64,000 bases of DNA from Chryseobacterium sp. PMSZPI (GTDB lineage: Bacteria; Bacteroidota; Bacteroidia; Flavobacteriales; Weeksellaceae), in NCBI RefSeq assembly GCF_002835665.1, contig NZ_PIZV01000056.1, positions 1-64,000 on the forward strand, written 5' to 3'. Position numbers and translations under genes: made by a program. Below, piece by piece: positions 16,250 through 25,304 of this stretch. Every line of letters starts with the position of its first letter. Positions within the stretch are counted from its first letter, which is position 1. The notes under the pieces are model-generated. The model was not told where the DNA came from and ran no database searches. It saw only the letters and a list, made by a program, of their open reading frames with translations.

Positions 16250-16627
16250 ATGAAAATCCATCATATTGCCATTATTTGTTCAGATTACAAAATTTCAAAA
16301 AAATTCTATACAGAAGTATTGGGATTGAATATCATTCGTGAAGTGTATCGTGAAGAAAGACAATCTTATAAGCTTGATCTGGCTATTGGGGATCATTATG
16401 TCATTGAGTTGTTTTCTTTTCCGGCCCCTCCTCATAGACCTTCCCGCCCGGAAGCTTGTGGTTTAAGGCATCTGGCTTTTTCTGTTGAGAATGTCACAGA
16501 GAAAAGAAACGAGCTGGTAAAAAAAGGACTACACTGTGAAGACATCAGGATAGACGAATTTACCGGAAAAGAATTTTTCTTTACTCAGGATCCCGACCAG
16601 TTACCACTGGAGTTTTATGAAATGTAA
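16250..16627 (+). CDS. VOC-family glyoxalase-like protein
   Basis: A 125-aa vicinal-oxygen-chelate protein with the paired beta-alpha-beta-beta-beta modules of glyoxalase I-like enzymes. Metal ligands are likely His in KIHHIAIICSDY, Glu in HYVIELFSFP, His in CGLRHLAFSVENV, and Glu in LPLEFYEM, so the site appears complete. It resembles the YaeR/GloA2 group of lactoylglutathione lyase-like proteins of uncertain substrate. Its stop is 3 nt from the end of the convergent DUF1634 gene. Confidence 0.9.
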   Translation: MKIHHIAIICSDYKISKKFYTEVLGLNIIREVYREERQSYKLDLAIGDHYVIELFSFPAPPHRPSRPEACGLRHLAFSVENVTEKRNELVKKGLHCEDIRIDEFTGKEFFFTQDPDQLPLEFYEM

Positions 16628-16630
16628 TCA

Positions 16631-17014
16631 TTAATGAGCGTAACCCGCGAAAAAACTGACAGCCATAATTGTCAGAACAATGGAAGAAATGACTACATAT
16701 ACGTAGTCTTTTTCTTTTAAATAACCTATTAAAGCGAAAATAATCCTCATTAAAGGAGTGAAAATCAATAAAAGAATTCCCAATTGAATGATTGCCATAC
16801 CTTCCCCTTTACATAGGGAATACCAAAAGTGTGACCATACCTTTTCTGATGAAGAACCTACATCTAATGAAGTGTATTTTTTAGGCATTTCAAAACCTTC
16901 GGTAAATAGCTTGATAAATCCAATCAATGAAGTTGCCACAGACAGAATAACACCTAGTCTCAGAAGATTTCCTACGGAACGGTTCAGATCAACGTCTGTA
17001 AAATTCTTTTTCAT
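16631..17014 (-). CDS. DUF1634 family membrane protein
   Basis: A 127-aa membrane protein with three hydrophobic segments: LGVILSVATSLIGFI, GMAIIQLGILLLIFTPLMRIIFALIGYL, and YVVISSIVLTIMAVSFF. DUF1634 genes are usually found next to TauE/SafE transporter genes, and here its start overlaps the stop of that gene by one base. It probably encodes an accessory subunit of the anion exporter; its specific role is not known. Confidence 0.88.
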   Translation of the reverse strand: MKKNFTDVDLNRSVGNLLRLGVILSVATSLIGFIKLFTEGFEMPKKYTSLDVGSSSEKVWSHFWYSLCKGEGMAIIQLGILLLIFTPLMRIIFALIGYLKEKDYVYVVISSIVLTIMAVSFFAGYAH

Positions 17015-17844
17015 TATCTGAAGCTTTTATTGATACCATTATACATCATATAAATTGACAAAATCGTGATCACAATGGCAAAAAAGACTTTTAACTTTTT
17101 TGTTTTAGATACCATCAATGTTTTAGAACCGATAAAACTTCCAACAACCACACCGATCAAAACAGGGGCTACGATTACCGGGATAATCTCACCTCTTTGG
17201 AAATAGATCAGTGCACTGGCCACTGCTGTTACTCCGATCATAAAATTACTTGTCGTGGTAGAAACTTTGAAAGGAAGCTTCATCATATTGTCCATAGCCA
17301 ATACTTTTAAAGCTCCGGAACCTATTCCTAAGAGCCCGGACATGGCACCGGCAAACATCATCATTAAAAATCCCGGAACTGTATTTCTTGCAGAATAACT
17401 TTTTAATACTCCCTTGTCCGGAAAAGTGCCGTAAAGTTTAAGCTTTTCTTCCAGACTTCCTTTTATTAAAGGTTCCTGATGGTCAGGTTTCCCTTTAAGG
17501 TTTAAAACAACAGTTAAAAGAAGGATACTCGCAAAAATAATTCCGATCGTATTAGGATTAAGCATCCCCGAAACAAGAGCGCCAATAATAGCTCCGGCTG
17601 TAGTAGCTATTTCGAGAAACATTCCAATTCGCATATTGGTAAAGCCTTCTTTAACAAAAGCTACTGCTGCACCGGAAGAAGTTCCGATAACAGAGATTAA
17701 GGATGCTCCGATGGCATAATGCATTGGAACACCGAACCCAAGGGTTAATAAAGGAATGATAATAACTCCCCCCCCTAAACCTGTAAGTGATCCTAAAAGA
17801 CCGGCGGAAATTGCGCCAAGGAAGAGAATGATGATTTCTGACAT
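17014..17844 (-). CDS. Sulfite exporter TauE/SafE family membrane protein
   Basis: A 276-aa permease with about eight hydrophobic segments in two related halves, each beginning with a Gly-rich turn (GLLGSLTGLGGGVIIIPLL and SGLLGIGSGALKVLAM). This is the signature of the TauE/SafE family, which moves sulfite, sulfoacetate or other organosulfur anions across the inner membrane. The substrate is not determined by sequence. It is translationally coupled to the DUF1634 gene and transcribed from a promoter back-to-back with that of the DUF1543 gene. Confidence 0.92.
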   Translation of the reverse strand: MSEIIILFLGAISAGLLGSLTGLGGGVIIIPLLTLGFGVPMHYAIGASLISVIGTSSGAAVAFVKEGFTNMRIGMFLEIATTAGAIIGALVSGMLNPNTIGIIFASILLLTVVLNLKGKPDHQEPLIKGSLEEKLKLYGTFPDKGVLKSYSARNTVPGFLMMMFAGAMSGLLGIGSGALKVLAMDNMMKLPFKVSTTTSNFMIGVTAVASALIYFQRGEIIPVIVAPVLIGVVVGSFIGSKTLMVSKTKKLKVFFAIVITILSIYMMYNGINKSFR

Positions 17845-17860
17845 GATACAATTAATGTTA

Positions 17861-17924
17861 CAAATATAAAATTATTGTAGTAGTCTGCCAAACATTTGAA
17901 AAAGATAAATTTAACGTATTTTTG
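17861..17924. promoter_or_regulatory. Back-to-back promoters for the tauE-like and DUF1543 genes
   Basis: Minus strand: TTTG (17892-17889), N20, TATATTTG (17868-17861), 16 nt before the transporter ATG. Plus strand: TTTG (17895-17898), N18, TATTTTTG (17917-17924), 5 nt before the ATG at 17930. Both match the Bacteroidota TTTG/TAnnTTTG promoter, and the two -33 elements are 2 nt apart. Confidence 0.75.
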
Positions 17925-17929
17925 TATGC

Positions 17930-18493
17930 ATGAAAAGTGAAATGAAATTATTTTATGTTATCCTTGGGGCAACACCTAAAGGACGAAACATTGAGCAACA
18001 CGATGTGTTTTTTGGAATTGCGGAAAGTCTTAAAGACTTGGTTCCGAATATGAAAGAATTCTGGCCTGAGGCGGATGGAAAAATTCACGTAGATTGCCAT
18101 CAGGAAGTGAAATTTGCCGATGGTTATGAAGTGAAAATTGTAGAGAAAGGCGAAAATTCTTCTGAAGAACAGTTGTTTTTTCTCAATTTAGGTGGTTATA
18201 AACCAGGTTTTTTTGAAGAGTTTCATGAGCAACATTTAATGGTGGGACCTTCTATGGGAGAAATCATTAAGAGGGCAAAAGCTACCGAGTTTTACAAAAC
18301 AATGGGATTTGAAGGAGCTGTGAGCCATATTGATGATAAACATGGTGTGGATATCGATGATATTTTCAATGTGAATGATATTCTTCCCGAAAAAATGAAA
18401 GAAAAATATTCAATCGTTCTTAAAAAGTCTGATGCAGAAAATCAGGTAAATCCAATGGGACTTGGATATTTAAAAATTGATAAAATTCAATAA
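17930..18493 (+). CDS. DUF1543 domain protein
   Basis: A 187-aa soluble protein. The N-terminal domain has the DUF1543 signature LGATPKGRNIEQHDVFFGIAESL, followed by LNLGGYKPGFFEEFHEQHLMVG, a putative second half of the fold. No enzymatic function is known. Two starts are possible: ATG 17930, only 5 nt after the -7 box, and ATG 17942, which begins MKLFYVILG and fits the fold equally well. purK starts 24 nt downstream on the same strand, so they may be cotranscribed. Confidence 0.85.
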   Translation: MKSEMKLFYVILGATPKGRNIEQHDVFFGIAESLKDLVPNMKEFWPEADGKIHVDCHQEVKFADGYEVKIVEKGENSSEEQLFFLNLGGYKPGFFEEFHEQHLMVGPSMGEIIKRAKATEFYKTMGFEGAVSHIDDKHGVDIDDIFNVNDILPEKMKEKYSIVLKKSDAENQVNPMGLGYLKIDKIQ

Positions 18494-18517
18494 GAGATAA
18501 ATCTAATAAAAATAAAA

Positions 18518-19630
18518 ATGAAAATAGGAATTCTGGGAGGCGGACAGCTGGGAAGAATGCTGATACAGAGTGCTTTGAAGTATGATGATGAGTTTTATAC
18601 TCTGGATCCTGCTTCTGATGCACCATGTCATAATATATCGTATTTTACACAAGGAAACTTCAATGATTATGAAACCGTTTTAAACTTTGGGAAGGATAAA
18701 GATGTGGTTACCATTGAAATTGAACATGTAAATGCCGATGCATTGGCTGAACTTGAAAAACAGGGAATAAGAGTGGTTCCCAATGCCAATATTATTAAAA
18801 CGATTCAGCAGAAAATTCTTCAGAAAGAGTTTTATAAGGCTCATGATATCCCAAGTCCGGAATTTCAGGTGGTATGGAATAGTGATGAAAAGATCATGAT
18901 GCCATTGCCATTTGTTCAGAAAATGAATACGGGTGGATATGACGGAAAGGGAGTACAGGTCATCAAAACTGAAGATGATTATCAGCACCTTTGGACAGAA
19001 GCTTCTGTGATTGAAAGTCTCGTGGATATTGATAAAGAACTTTCTGTAATTGTAGCCAGGAATGAAAGAGGGGAAACCAATACTTTTCCTGTGACTGAAA
19101 TGGTTGCCGATCCAAAATTGAATCTATTAGACTTCAATGTTTGTCCGGTTCTTCTGACGGAAGACGTTCAAGAACAAATTGATACTATTACAGCCAAGTT
19201 TTTGAACGCTGTAAATTCTCCGGGCTTATTTGCTATCGAATTATTTTTAGATAAAGAAGGAAAGGTTTGGGTGAACGAAACGGCTCCAAGATTACACAAT
19301 TCCGGGCATCAGAGCCAGGAAGGGAACACCAATTCACAGTTTGAGCAGATGTATCGCGTGGTGAAGAATTTACCTTTGGCAGATACGGATGCCATCACTT
19401 ACAGCGGAATGCTAAATCTGGTAGGAGCAGAAGGATATGCCGGAAAAGTAATATATGAAGGAATAGAAGATGTGCTAAGACTTCCTGAAACATATATTCA
19501 TTTATATGGAAAAACAGAAACCAAACCAGGGAGAAAAATGGGACACATTAATGTTCTTGCTGATTCCAGAGAAGAATTGATGGAGAAGCTTGTGATGGTG
19601 AAAGGTATGGTGAGAGTGATTGCGGAATAA
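18518..19630 (+). CDS. purK: 5-(carboxyamino)imidazole ribonucleotide synthase
   Basis: A 370-aa ATP-grasp enzyme that carboxylates AIR with bicarbonate and ATP to N5-CAIR in purine synthesis. It begins MKIGILGGGQLGRML, the typical PurK nucleotide-fold motif. It carries MNTGGYDGKGVQVI (ATP-lid glycines), KELSVIVARN, and the C-terminal ETAPRLHNSGHQSQEG active-site block. The partner mutase PurE is encoded separately at 25305-25808. A strong bidirectional-looking terminator follows. Confidence 0.97.
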   Translation: MKIGILGGGQLGRMLIQSALKYDDEFYTLDPASDAPCHNISYFTQGNFNDYETVLNFGKDKDVVTIEIEHVNADALAELEKQGIRVVPNANIIKTIQQKILQKEFYKAHDIPSPEFQVVWNSDEKIMMPLPFVQKMNTGGYDGKGVQVIKTEDDYQHLWTEASVIESLVDIDKELSVIVARNERGETNTFPVTEMVADPKLNLLDFNVCPVLLTEDVQEQIDTITAKFLNAVNSPGLFAIELFLDKEGKVWVNETAPRLHNSGHQSQEGNTNSQFEQMYRVVKNLPLADTDAITYSGMLNLVGAEGYAGKVIYEGIEDVLRLPETYIHLYGKTETKPGRKMGHINVLADSREELMEKLVMVKGMVRVIAE

Positions 19631-19647
19631 TCAAGCTATAAAAATAC

Positions 19648-19687
19648 AAAAAGAGAGCTGTTTCTATCTTGAAATAGCTCTCTTTTT
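19648..19687. terminator. Terminator after purK
   Basis: AAAAAGAGAGCT and AGCTCTCTTTTT flank a partly paired TTTC/GAAA segment. The A-run before and T-run after let it act in both directions. Confidence 0.85.
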
Positions 19688-19826
19688 GTATTTAAATGCT
19701 CTTATGACTCTTACGGATGATTCAGATTTTGCAAATGTTTGTGTATTATTTTATCTGCTTAATCTATAGAATCTGCGAGCGATTATTCTGATTTTTATAA
19801 TCTGCTAAACTTGTGAGAAGCAAACA

Positions 19827-20510
19827 TTAAAAAGGAATCTTTAAAATCCTTTCTTTATATTCTCCTTTCTCAATTTTAAAAAGAGCAACATAGGCACCGG
19901 CTCCATCTGAATTGTTCATTGTGATATACAACGTATCATTTTTGCGGTCATAATAACAGGTGGTCGATTTGTTATTTACTTCAAACAGGTTTTCGATTTC
20001 TTTTGTGGGAATCTGGATCGTTTTGTTACCAATTTTTGCAGTGATGGAGAGATAATGAGTTTTAGGAATCGTTCCGTCTATTCCCCAAATTTGCTGTTCT
20101 TTATAAAAATCACCCTGTAATGTAGAGGAAAAGTCCTTTTCATTTTCCTTAAAATTAAATTTTCCAGAGGCAATATCTACTTTTATATTTCCGGATTTAA
20201 AAATAGCTTTGTTTCCATCACGAACAATGGGAGGAACAGGTTCATAAGATCCTATATATTTCACTCTTGAATTGTGGATGTATCCTCCGGTTTCATGATG
20301 GTCTACATTAAGCCAGTTTTTATCAGAGGGGGCATGTTCAAGGATATAAACGATTTCTTCCGAATTGATCTTTCCTATAACTTTACTTTTTGCATCTGCA
20401 TTTTCCCTTAGATTCACGTAGCCGTCTTTATCTACAATCTTTGCAAACTGAGCAAATGATAATTGTGCGCTTAAAGCGGCTGTTAAAAGGAATATCTTCT
20501 TTGTTTTCAA
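19827..20510 (-). CDS. Exported SH3-domain protein
   Basis: A 227-aa protein with a signal peptide (hydrophobic core LLTAALSAQLSFAQ). Next comes a bacterial SH3 module (about residues 25-85: DGYVNLRENADAKSKVIGKI...VYILEHAPSDKNWLNVDHHETGGYIHNSRV) that probably binds cell-wall peptide or ligand in the periplasm. The C-terminal 130 aa are beta-rich and unfamiliar. The frame starts with TTG; no ATG lies near enough upstream to replace it. Monocistronic by position. Confidence 0.78.
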   Translation of the reverse strand: MKTKKIFLLTAALSAQLSFAQFAKIVDKDGYVNLRENADAKSKVIGKINSEEIVYILEHAPSDKNWLNVDHHETGGYIHNSRVKYIGSYEPVPPIVRDGNKAIFKSGNIKVDIASGKFNFKENEKDFSSTLQGDFYKEQQIWGIDGTIPKTHYLSITAKIGNKTIQIPTKEIENLFEVNNKSTTCYYDRKNDTLYITMNNSDGAGAYVALFKIEKGEYKERILKIPF

Positions 20511-20545
20511 TGAATTTTAATTTTGGATAAAAATAGGTAAAAAGA

Positions 20546-20680
20546 CTGGAAACTGGAAAAGTGAGGCAGGAAGTTACTTATAGACGGGTAATTATCTCCC
20601 GATTTTCTTAAGAAAAAAATAAACAAAATAAGAATCATTTATTCTTTATCCTATTCAATAACTTCCAGCCTCCAGTTTCC
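20546..20680. repeat. Inverted copies of the GGAAACTGGAAG repeat
   Basis: GGAAACTGGAAAAG near 20546 faces CTTCCAGCCTCCAGTTTCC near 20662 in opposite orientation. The same motif family builds the tandem array at 40126-40392. It lies between the antiporter and SH3 genes. Confidence 0.5.
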
Positions 20681-20696
20681 TTTCTCCCTTTCTTCC

Positions 20697-22820
20697 TTAC
20701 TTGAATATCTTCTGAATCACATTTCCGATTTCCATAAAATCGCCATGATTACCCACAGACCGTATCTCAGGGCTGTTTTTATCATATTCGGAGAATGGAA
20801 AAATCAGTAAATAATTGTTATCATTCAGATATCTGTTCAGCAGTTCCGGAATCAGTCTCATTCTAGGAATATAAGACTGCATTCCACGTTTAGCCATGAA
20901 AATGATAAGGGCTTCATCATCTTTAAGCTGGGCAGCGGTTTGTTCACCATCCTGCCAGGTATTCATAACGATAAATTCTGCTTCTATATTGGCTTTTTTA
21001 ATGATTTTCTGAAGAATGTCCAGAATGTTTTCAGGAGCATAAAAAACTACTGTGGCTCCGGAATTTCTGGCAATGTTCCAGACTCTTAGAAGAGCGTGGA
21101 AGAACCCGGCCTCTTTATGGGCATTTTCCGGAATCATAACCGCATATTTTTTAATGGTAGATAATGGCTGTGCAGCATGGTATACCAATACATTTACATC
21201 ATCATTCTGAAGGTAACCATTGTACAAATTGTACACAAAGGACGGAGAGAATCCCTTTTCATCCTCTAGTCCAATAATAAGATCTGTGATTTTTTGTTCT
21301 TTAATGACATTGTTTACCCCGTTGATGACGTCATTATCATATCTTTTGAGTGATTGTAATTTGACATCGGCTGCGGCTGCGGCGTCTGCTGCCTGATGAA
21401 GAAGCTTTTCCGCATTTTTTACGGAAGATTCATTTTTATCTTCATTAATAACATTCAATGCAAATAAATCTTCTGTATTGGAATGGGCTTTGATCAGAAT
21501 CCCCAGATTGACCATTCTTTCCACCGTTTCTTCATGATTAATAGCCAATAAGATACTTTCTTCTTCATGACTGTTGCCGGAAACAGTATCTTCATTGTCG
21601 GTTTCCGCAATTTTCTGAGCACTAGCCATAGAAATGAATGACGATATTGTACATGAAATTAAAATCAATAAAATACTACCGTTCAGTACATGTTCGTTCA
21701 ATAGTCTTACGGGTTCTCCGGTTTCGGTCTCAGAAATAATAATGTTGTAGCCAACCATTACTGAAGCCAGGGTGGCAGCGGCTGAAGCAGAACTTAATCC
21801 AAAGATCAGTTTTCCTTCTTCTTTGGTTAATCTGAATGTTTTTTGGGTGGCCACAGCAGAAAGATATTTTCCCCCGATAGAAGCTACCAGCATAATTCCG
21901 GCTACCTCAAGGGTTTCCCAACTTTGAACAAAGACTTTGAAGTCGATTAGCATTCCTACACTAATCAGGAAAAAAGGAATAAAGATGGCATTTCCTACAA
22001 ATTCAACCCTGTTCATTAAAGATGAGGTATGAGGAATAAGTCTATTTAATGCCAGTCCTGCGAAGAAGGCCCCAATAATGGCTTCTACACCTGCTAATTC
22101 GGCAAGCATGGCAGCCAGATAAATCATTACCAATACAAAAATATATTGTGAAATTTTATCATCCACTTTTTTGAAAAACCAACGGCCTATAATAGGAAAG
22201 ACAATTAATACAATCAATGCAAACAGAATAAAGGAAACAGATAGTTTTACCCAAAACTCCGTACCTACATCTCCCTGAGACATTCCTACAATTACCGCAA
22301 GAACCAATAAAGCAAGGATATCGGTGATCATTGTACCTCCAACCGTTATATTGACAGCTTTATTTTTGGCAATTCCCAACTTGCTGACTAACGGATAGGC
22401 AATTAAGGTATGAGAAGAAAAAAGACTGGCAAATAGGATCGAGGTAAGCATTGAAAAATGCAAAATATAATATCCTCCTAAATATCCTAAAACGAAAGGA
22501 ACAATAAAGGTGTAAAGTCCAAACGTGAGGCTTTTCCATTTGTTCTTTTTAAAATCACCCATATCAATTTCCAGTCCGGCCAGAAACATGATGTAAAGCA
22601 GCCCGGTAGTTCCGGTTACCACAATGCTGCTGTCTCTTGATAATACATTAAAACCATTGGGACCTATAATGGCTCCGGCGATAATGAGTCCAAGTAAATG
22701 AGGAACTTTAATTTTATTCAGCAGTAGGGGAGCCGCAAGAATAATGACCAGTACCAATAGGAACTTTAGTACGGGATCTTCTATAGGAAGACTCAGATTG
22801 TGTATACTCAGTAAAATCAT
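20697..22820 (-). CDS. Cation:proton antiporter (CPA2/KefB type) with cytoplasmic USP-like tail
   Basis: A 707-aa protein. Residues about 15-400 form a 12-13-helix CPA2 exchanger (VPHLLGLIIAGAIIGPNGFN, FLAGLEIDMGDFKKNKWKSL, and GVEAIIGAFFAGLALNRLIP). Residues about 430-700 form soluble universal-stress-protein-like domains (ILLAINHEETVERMVNLGILIKAH) that may regulate transport. It exchanges Na+ or K+ for H+ at the inner membrane; which ion is unknown. The upstream lipoprotein gene ends 6 nt before it, so the two form an operon. Confidence 0.9.
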   Translation of the reverse strand: MILLSIHNLSLPIEDPVLKFLLVLVIILAAPLLLNKIKVPHLLGLIIAGAIIGPNGFNVLSRDSSIVVTGTTGLLYIMFLAGLEIDMGDFKKNKWKSLTFGLYTFIVPFVLGYLGGYYILHFSMLTSILFASLFSSHTLIAYPLVSKLGIAKNKAVNITVGGTMITDILALLVLAVIVGMSQGDVGTEFWVKLSVSFILFALIVLIVFPIIGRWFFKKVDDKISQYIFVLVMIYLAAMLAELAGVEAIIGAFFAGLALNRLIPHTSSLMNRVEFVGNAIFIPFFLISVGMLIDFKVFVQSWETLEVAGIMLVASIGGKYLSAVATQKTFRLTKEEGKLIFGLSSASAAATLASVMVGYNIIISETETGEPVRLLNEHVLNGSILLILISCTISSFISMASAQKIAETDNEDTVSGNSHEEESILLAINHEETVERMVNLGILIKAHSNTEDLFALNVINEDKNESSVKNAEKLLHQAADAAAAADVKLQSLKRYDNDVINGVNNVIKEQKITDLIIGLEDEKGFSPSFVYNLYNGYLQNDDVNVLVYHAAQPLSTIKKYAVMIPENAHKEAGFFHALLRVWNIARNSGATVVFYAPENILDILQKIIKKANIEAEFIVMNTWQDGEQTAAQLKDDEALIIFMAKRGMQSYIPRMRLIPELLNRYLNDNNYLLIFPFSEYDKNSPEIRSVGNHGDFMEIGNVIQKIFK

Positions 22821-22826
22821 ATGTGC

Positions 22827-23393
22827 TTATTTTGTAGAACGTACTAATTCAACAGAGAACTTAGCAGTACAGCCGTCAGAGGTAACGCTTCTTGTCCCTT
22901 TGATTTTGTTGGCAGAAATATCATTCAGCAGAACATTCATTTCTACATTTTTTTTAGCCGTAGAGTCAGTTTTAAAGGAAAGTTTAATTTCGTTATTTTC
23001 AAATTTACCGGAATATACCCTTACAAGATTATTGTTGTTGATAATCTTGGCAATAGGTTGAGTGGAATCATTATCAAATTCCCAGATGTCTGTACGCTGA
23101 TCTCCTATAGCATAATCACTACAATTGGATTCTGTGCAGATTACTTTTCCATTCCAGGCTCCTGAAATTTCTGTTGGCCATATAGCCGTAGCAATCACTG
23201 AATCTTTTTTGGTAAAAATGCTGTCTCTCATTTTTAAAAGTGATTGATATTCGGATTCTTTTTTTGCAAATAATTGTTCTTTCTCGAGGAGTTGTTTTTC
23301 TCTATCCGTCAGATTCTTTTCTTTTTCTTTGTAATCACAGCTTACCAAAAGAAAAGAGCCTGCAAGAAGAATAAAAAATGTGTTTTTTAGCAT
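22827..23393 (-). CDS. Hypothetical lipoprotein with coiled coil
   Basis: A 188-aa protein with a lipoprotein signal (hydrophobic FFILLAGSFLLVSC, lipid-modified Cys at about 19), then a charged heptad-like coiled coil (residues about 22-60, KEKEKNLTDREKQLLEKEQL). A beta-rich C-terminal domain contains two Cys (ICTESNCSDYAIGDQ). It sits immediately upstream of the antiporter gene with a 6-nt gap and is likely cotranscribed. Function not recognised. Confidence 0.8.
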   Translation of the reverse strand: MLKNTFFILLAGSFLLVSCDYKEKEKNLTDREKQLLEKEQLFAKKESEYQSLLKMRDSIFTKKDSVIATAIWPTEISGAWNGKVICTESNCSDYAIGDQRTDIWEFDNDSTQPIAKIINNNNLVRVYSGKFENNEIKLSFKTDSTAKKNVEMNVLLNDISANKIKGTRSVTSDGCTAKFSVELVRSTK

Positions 23394-23569
23394 GTTGTAT
23401 GGGTTGAGTATACAATATAAGGAAAAAATGGAAATGAGGCAAATTACGACTGTACAGATGTTCCTGTCCTTCGTTCTCTGAAAAGAGGAGAAATAGAATA
23501 ATTCATGATCTTAAAATCTTTTTTTGAAGGAAGGGATGTGATGTGTTTTTTGTATGAAGATTTGTGAAA

Positions 23570-24110
23570 ATTTGTACTATCTGTGGGAAAGATTTAACCA
23601 CAAAAGTCGCAAAAGTTTCTGAACACTTAAGTTTTTTAAGTGACAAGCTTTGTGCATAGAAGTTCACTTAAGCTTTAAAAATCAAGGATTTTTATGTAGA
23701 TCTGCTTTATCTGTTTAATCTGCGAGTCTCAAATTATGCGGTAATATCTGTGTAAATCCGTGGCATCTGTGGGAAAAGAATAACCGCAAAAGGGACAAAA
23801 GTTTCTGAACACTTAAGTTTTTTAAGTGACAAGCTTTGTGCATAGAAGTTCACTTAAGCTTTAAAAATCAAGGATTTTTATGTAGATCTGCTTTATCTGT
23901 TTAATCTGCGAGTCTCAAATTATGCGGTAATATCTGTGTAAATCCGTGGCATCTGTGGGAAAAGAATAACCGCAAAAGGGACAAAAGTTTCTGAACACTT
24001 AAGTTTTTTAAGTGACAAGCTTTGTGCATAGAAGTTCACTTAAGCTTTAAAAATCAAAGATTTTTTATGAATCTGCTGCATCTGCTTAATCAGCGAGCGA
24101 AAAAATATAC
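23570..24110. repeat. 186-bp tandem repeat array (about 2.8 copies)
   Basis: Equivalent points recur at 23595, 23781 and 23967, an exact 186-bp period. The first two units are almost identical and the third is truncated and diverged. Each unit has the hairpins CACTTAA-gtttt-TTAAGTG and AAAAATC-aag/aaa-GATTTTT. There is no coding potential. With the flanks it fills the 770-bp gap between the lipoprotein and DMT transporter genes; nothing else is seen there. Confidence 0.9.
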
Positions 24111-24164
24111 AAGCATCTTTGGGCATTTAGCTGTAAAAAACAGGGTGCTAGATTGAATATGAAA

Positions 24165-25070
24165 TTATTCGATGCTCTGTCTTTTAAACATTCCGGGTTT
24201 GTAATTGATAATGAAAACTCCACAAATAATTAATGCTGTAGCAAGAATAAATTTAAAGGAAATCTTTTCATCCATAATAAGCCAACCCAAAAATATTGCA
24301 ATGATGGTATTGATATAGGCAAGAATAGAAACCTGTACCGGTGAAATTTTAGTTAAAGCATAATGAAATGCAAAAAATGCAGTTACAGACCCAAATACAG
24401 AAAGATATAGCATAGCAGAAATGCTTTTCAATGTCCAGTTTCCAAAATTGTAATTCTCTGAAAACAGAAACGCAAAGATTACCTGAACAATTCCTGCAAA
24501 TAAAAACTGATAAAATAGGTTTAAAGTGATATTTCCACTCTGGATATTCAATTTTTTAGTAAAAATGGTTCCCGATGCCCATCCTGAAATGGCACAAAAA
24601 AGAAAAAGCATTCCTGTTCTGTAGTCAGGGTTGGCCAAATCTTTAAGTCCGTCCCAGAAAACAAAAAGTACCCCACTGAAACATATTAGTACTCCGGACA
24701 TAGCGCGAAAACTGAATTTTTGTAATCCGATAGCAAGACTTCCCAAAAAGACTAAAATAGGAGCACAGGCACTGATGAGTGATGCCAGACTACTGGATAC
24801 ACTTTCTTCGGCTACTGTAACCATACCGTTAGCGATGATCAACATAAGGGAAGAAAAAATAATCTGATATTTCAGATTTTTCCATCCAATCCATTTAAAC
24901 TCTTTTCTTGAAAGGAGTATAACAAGCATAATAATTGAAGCGAATAGCTGGCGGATTCCAGCAACAAACCATGCAGGGATGGTTTCTACAGCAATACGGA
25001 TAGCTAAAAATGTGGTTCCCCAGACAATAGCAACAGTAAAAACAGCAAAAATAAGTTTATAATCTTTCAA
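24165..25070 (-). CDS. DMT-superfamily permease (EamA type)
   Basis: A 301-aa membrane protein with ten hydrophobic helices in two EamA repeats (first repeat TVAIVWGTTFLAIRIAVETIP, second beginning near FCAISGWASGTIFTKKL). EamA proteins of the RhaT/YdcZ kind export amino acids or metabolites; substrate unknown. The only start at the family N-terminus is TTG at 25070. A TAAATTTG box (25098-25091, minus strand) lies 20 nt upstream. Confidence 0.9.
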   Translation of the reverse strand: MKDYKLIFAVFTVAIVWGTTFLAIRIAVETIPAWFVAGIRQLFASIIMLVILLSRKEFKWIGWKNLKYQIIFSSLMLIIANGMVTVAEESVSSSLASLISACAPILVFLGSLAIGLQKFSFRAMSGVLICFSGVLFVFWDGLKDLANPDYRTGMLFLFCAISGWASGTIFTKKLNIQSGNITLNLFYQFLFAGIVQVIFAFLFSENYNFGNWTLKSISAMLYLSVFGSVTAFFAFHYALTKISPVQVSILAYINTIIAIFLGWLIMDEKISFKFILATALIICGVFIINYKPGMFKRQSIE

Positions 25071-25276
25071 GGAAAATGTGGTGTAATAGGCAAATTTACC
25101 TGTTTTAAAATAAATGTTATGGATGCAGATGGTTTATTTTTCACAGATACAGATTGTAGATAAGTAGATTTTTATTGTACAGTGGTGAATGGTGTTTATT
25201 ATTTACGTTGAAAAAATTATTTTTAATGTAAATTTTAAACTTTTACACTAAATTTTAACGTCAGTTTTAAATTTTT

Positions 25277-25284
25277 TATCTTTG
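25277..25284 (+). promoter_or_regulatory. Candidate -7 box of purE
   Basis: TATCTTTG matches TAnnTTTG and lies 20 nt before the preferred ATG at 25305. The -33 position holds TTTT rather than TTTG. Confidence 0.5.
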
Positions 25285-25304
25285 AACATCTAATAAAATT
25301 GAAG

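Noticed and set aside
23570-24110. CRISPR-like appearance of regularly repeated DNA (also 60061-60500 and 40126-40392)
   Set aside because: Units are 90-186 bp and contiguous with no unique spacers, and there are no cas genes. They are tandem repeats.
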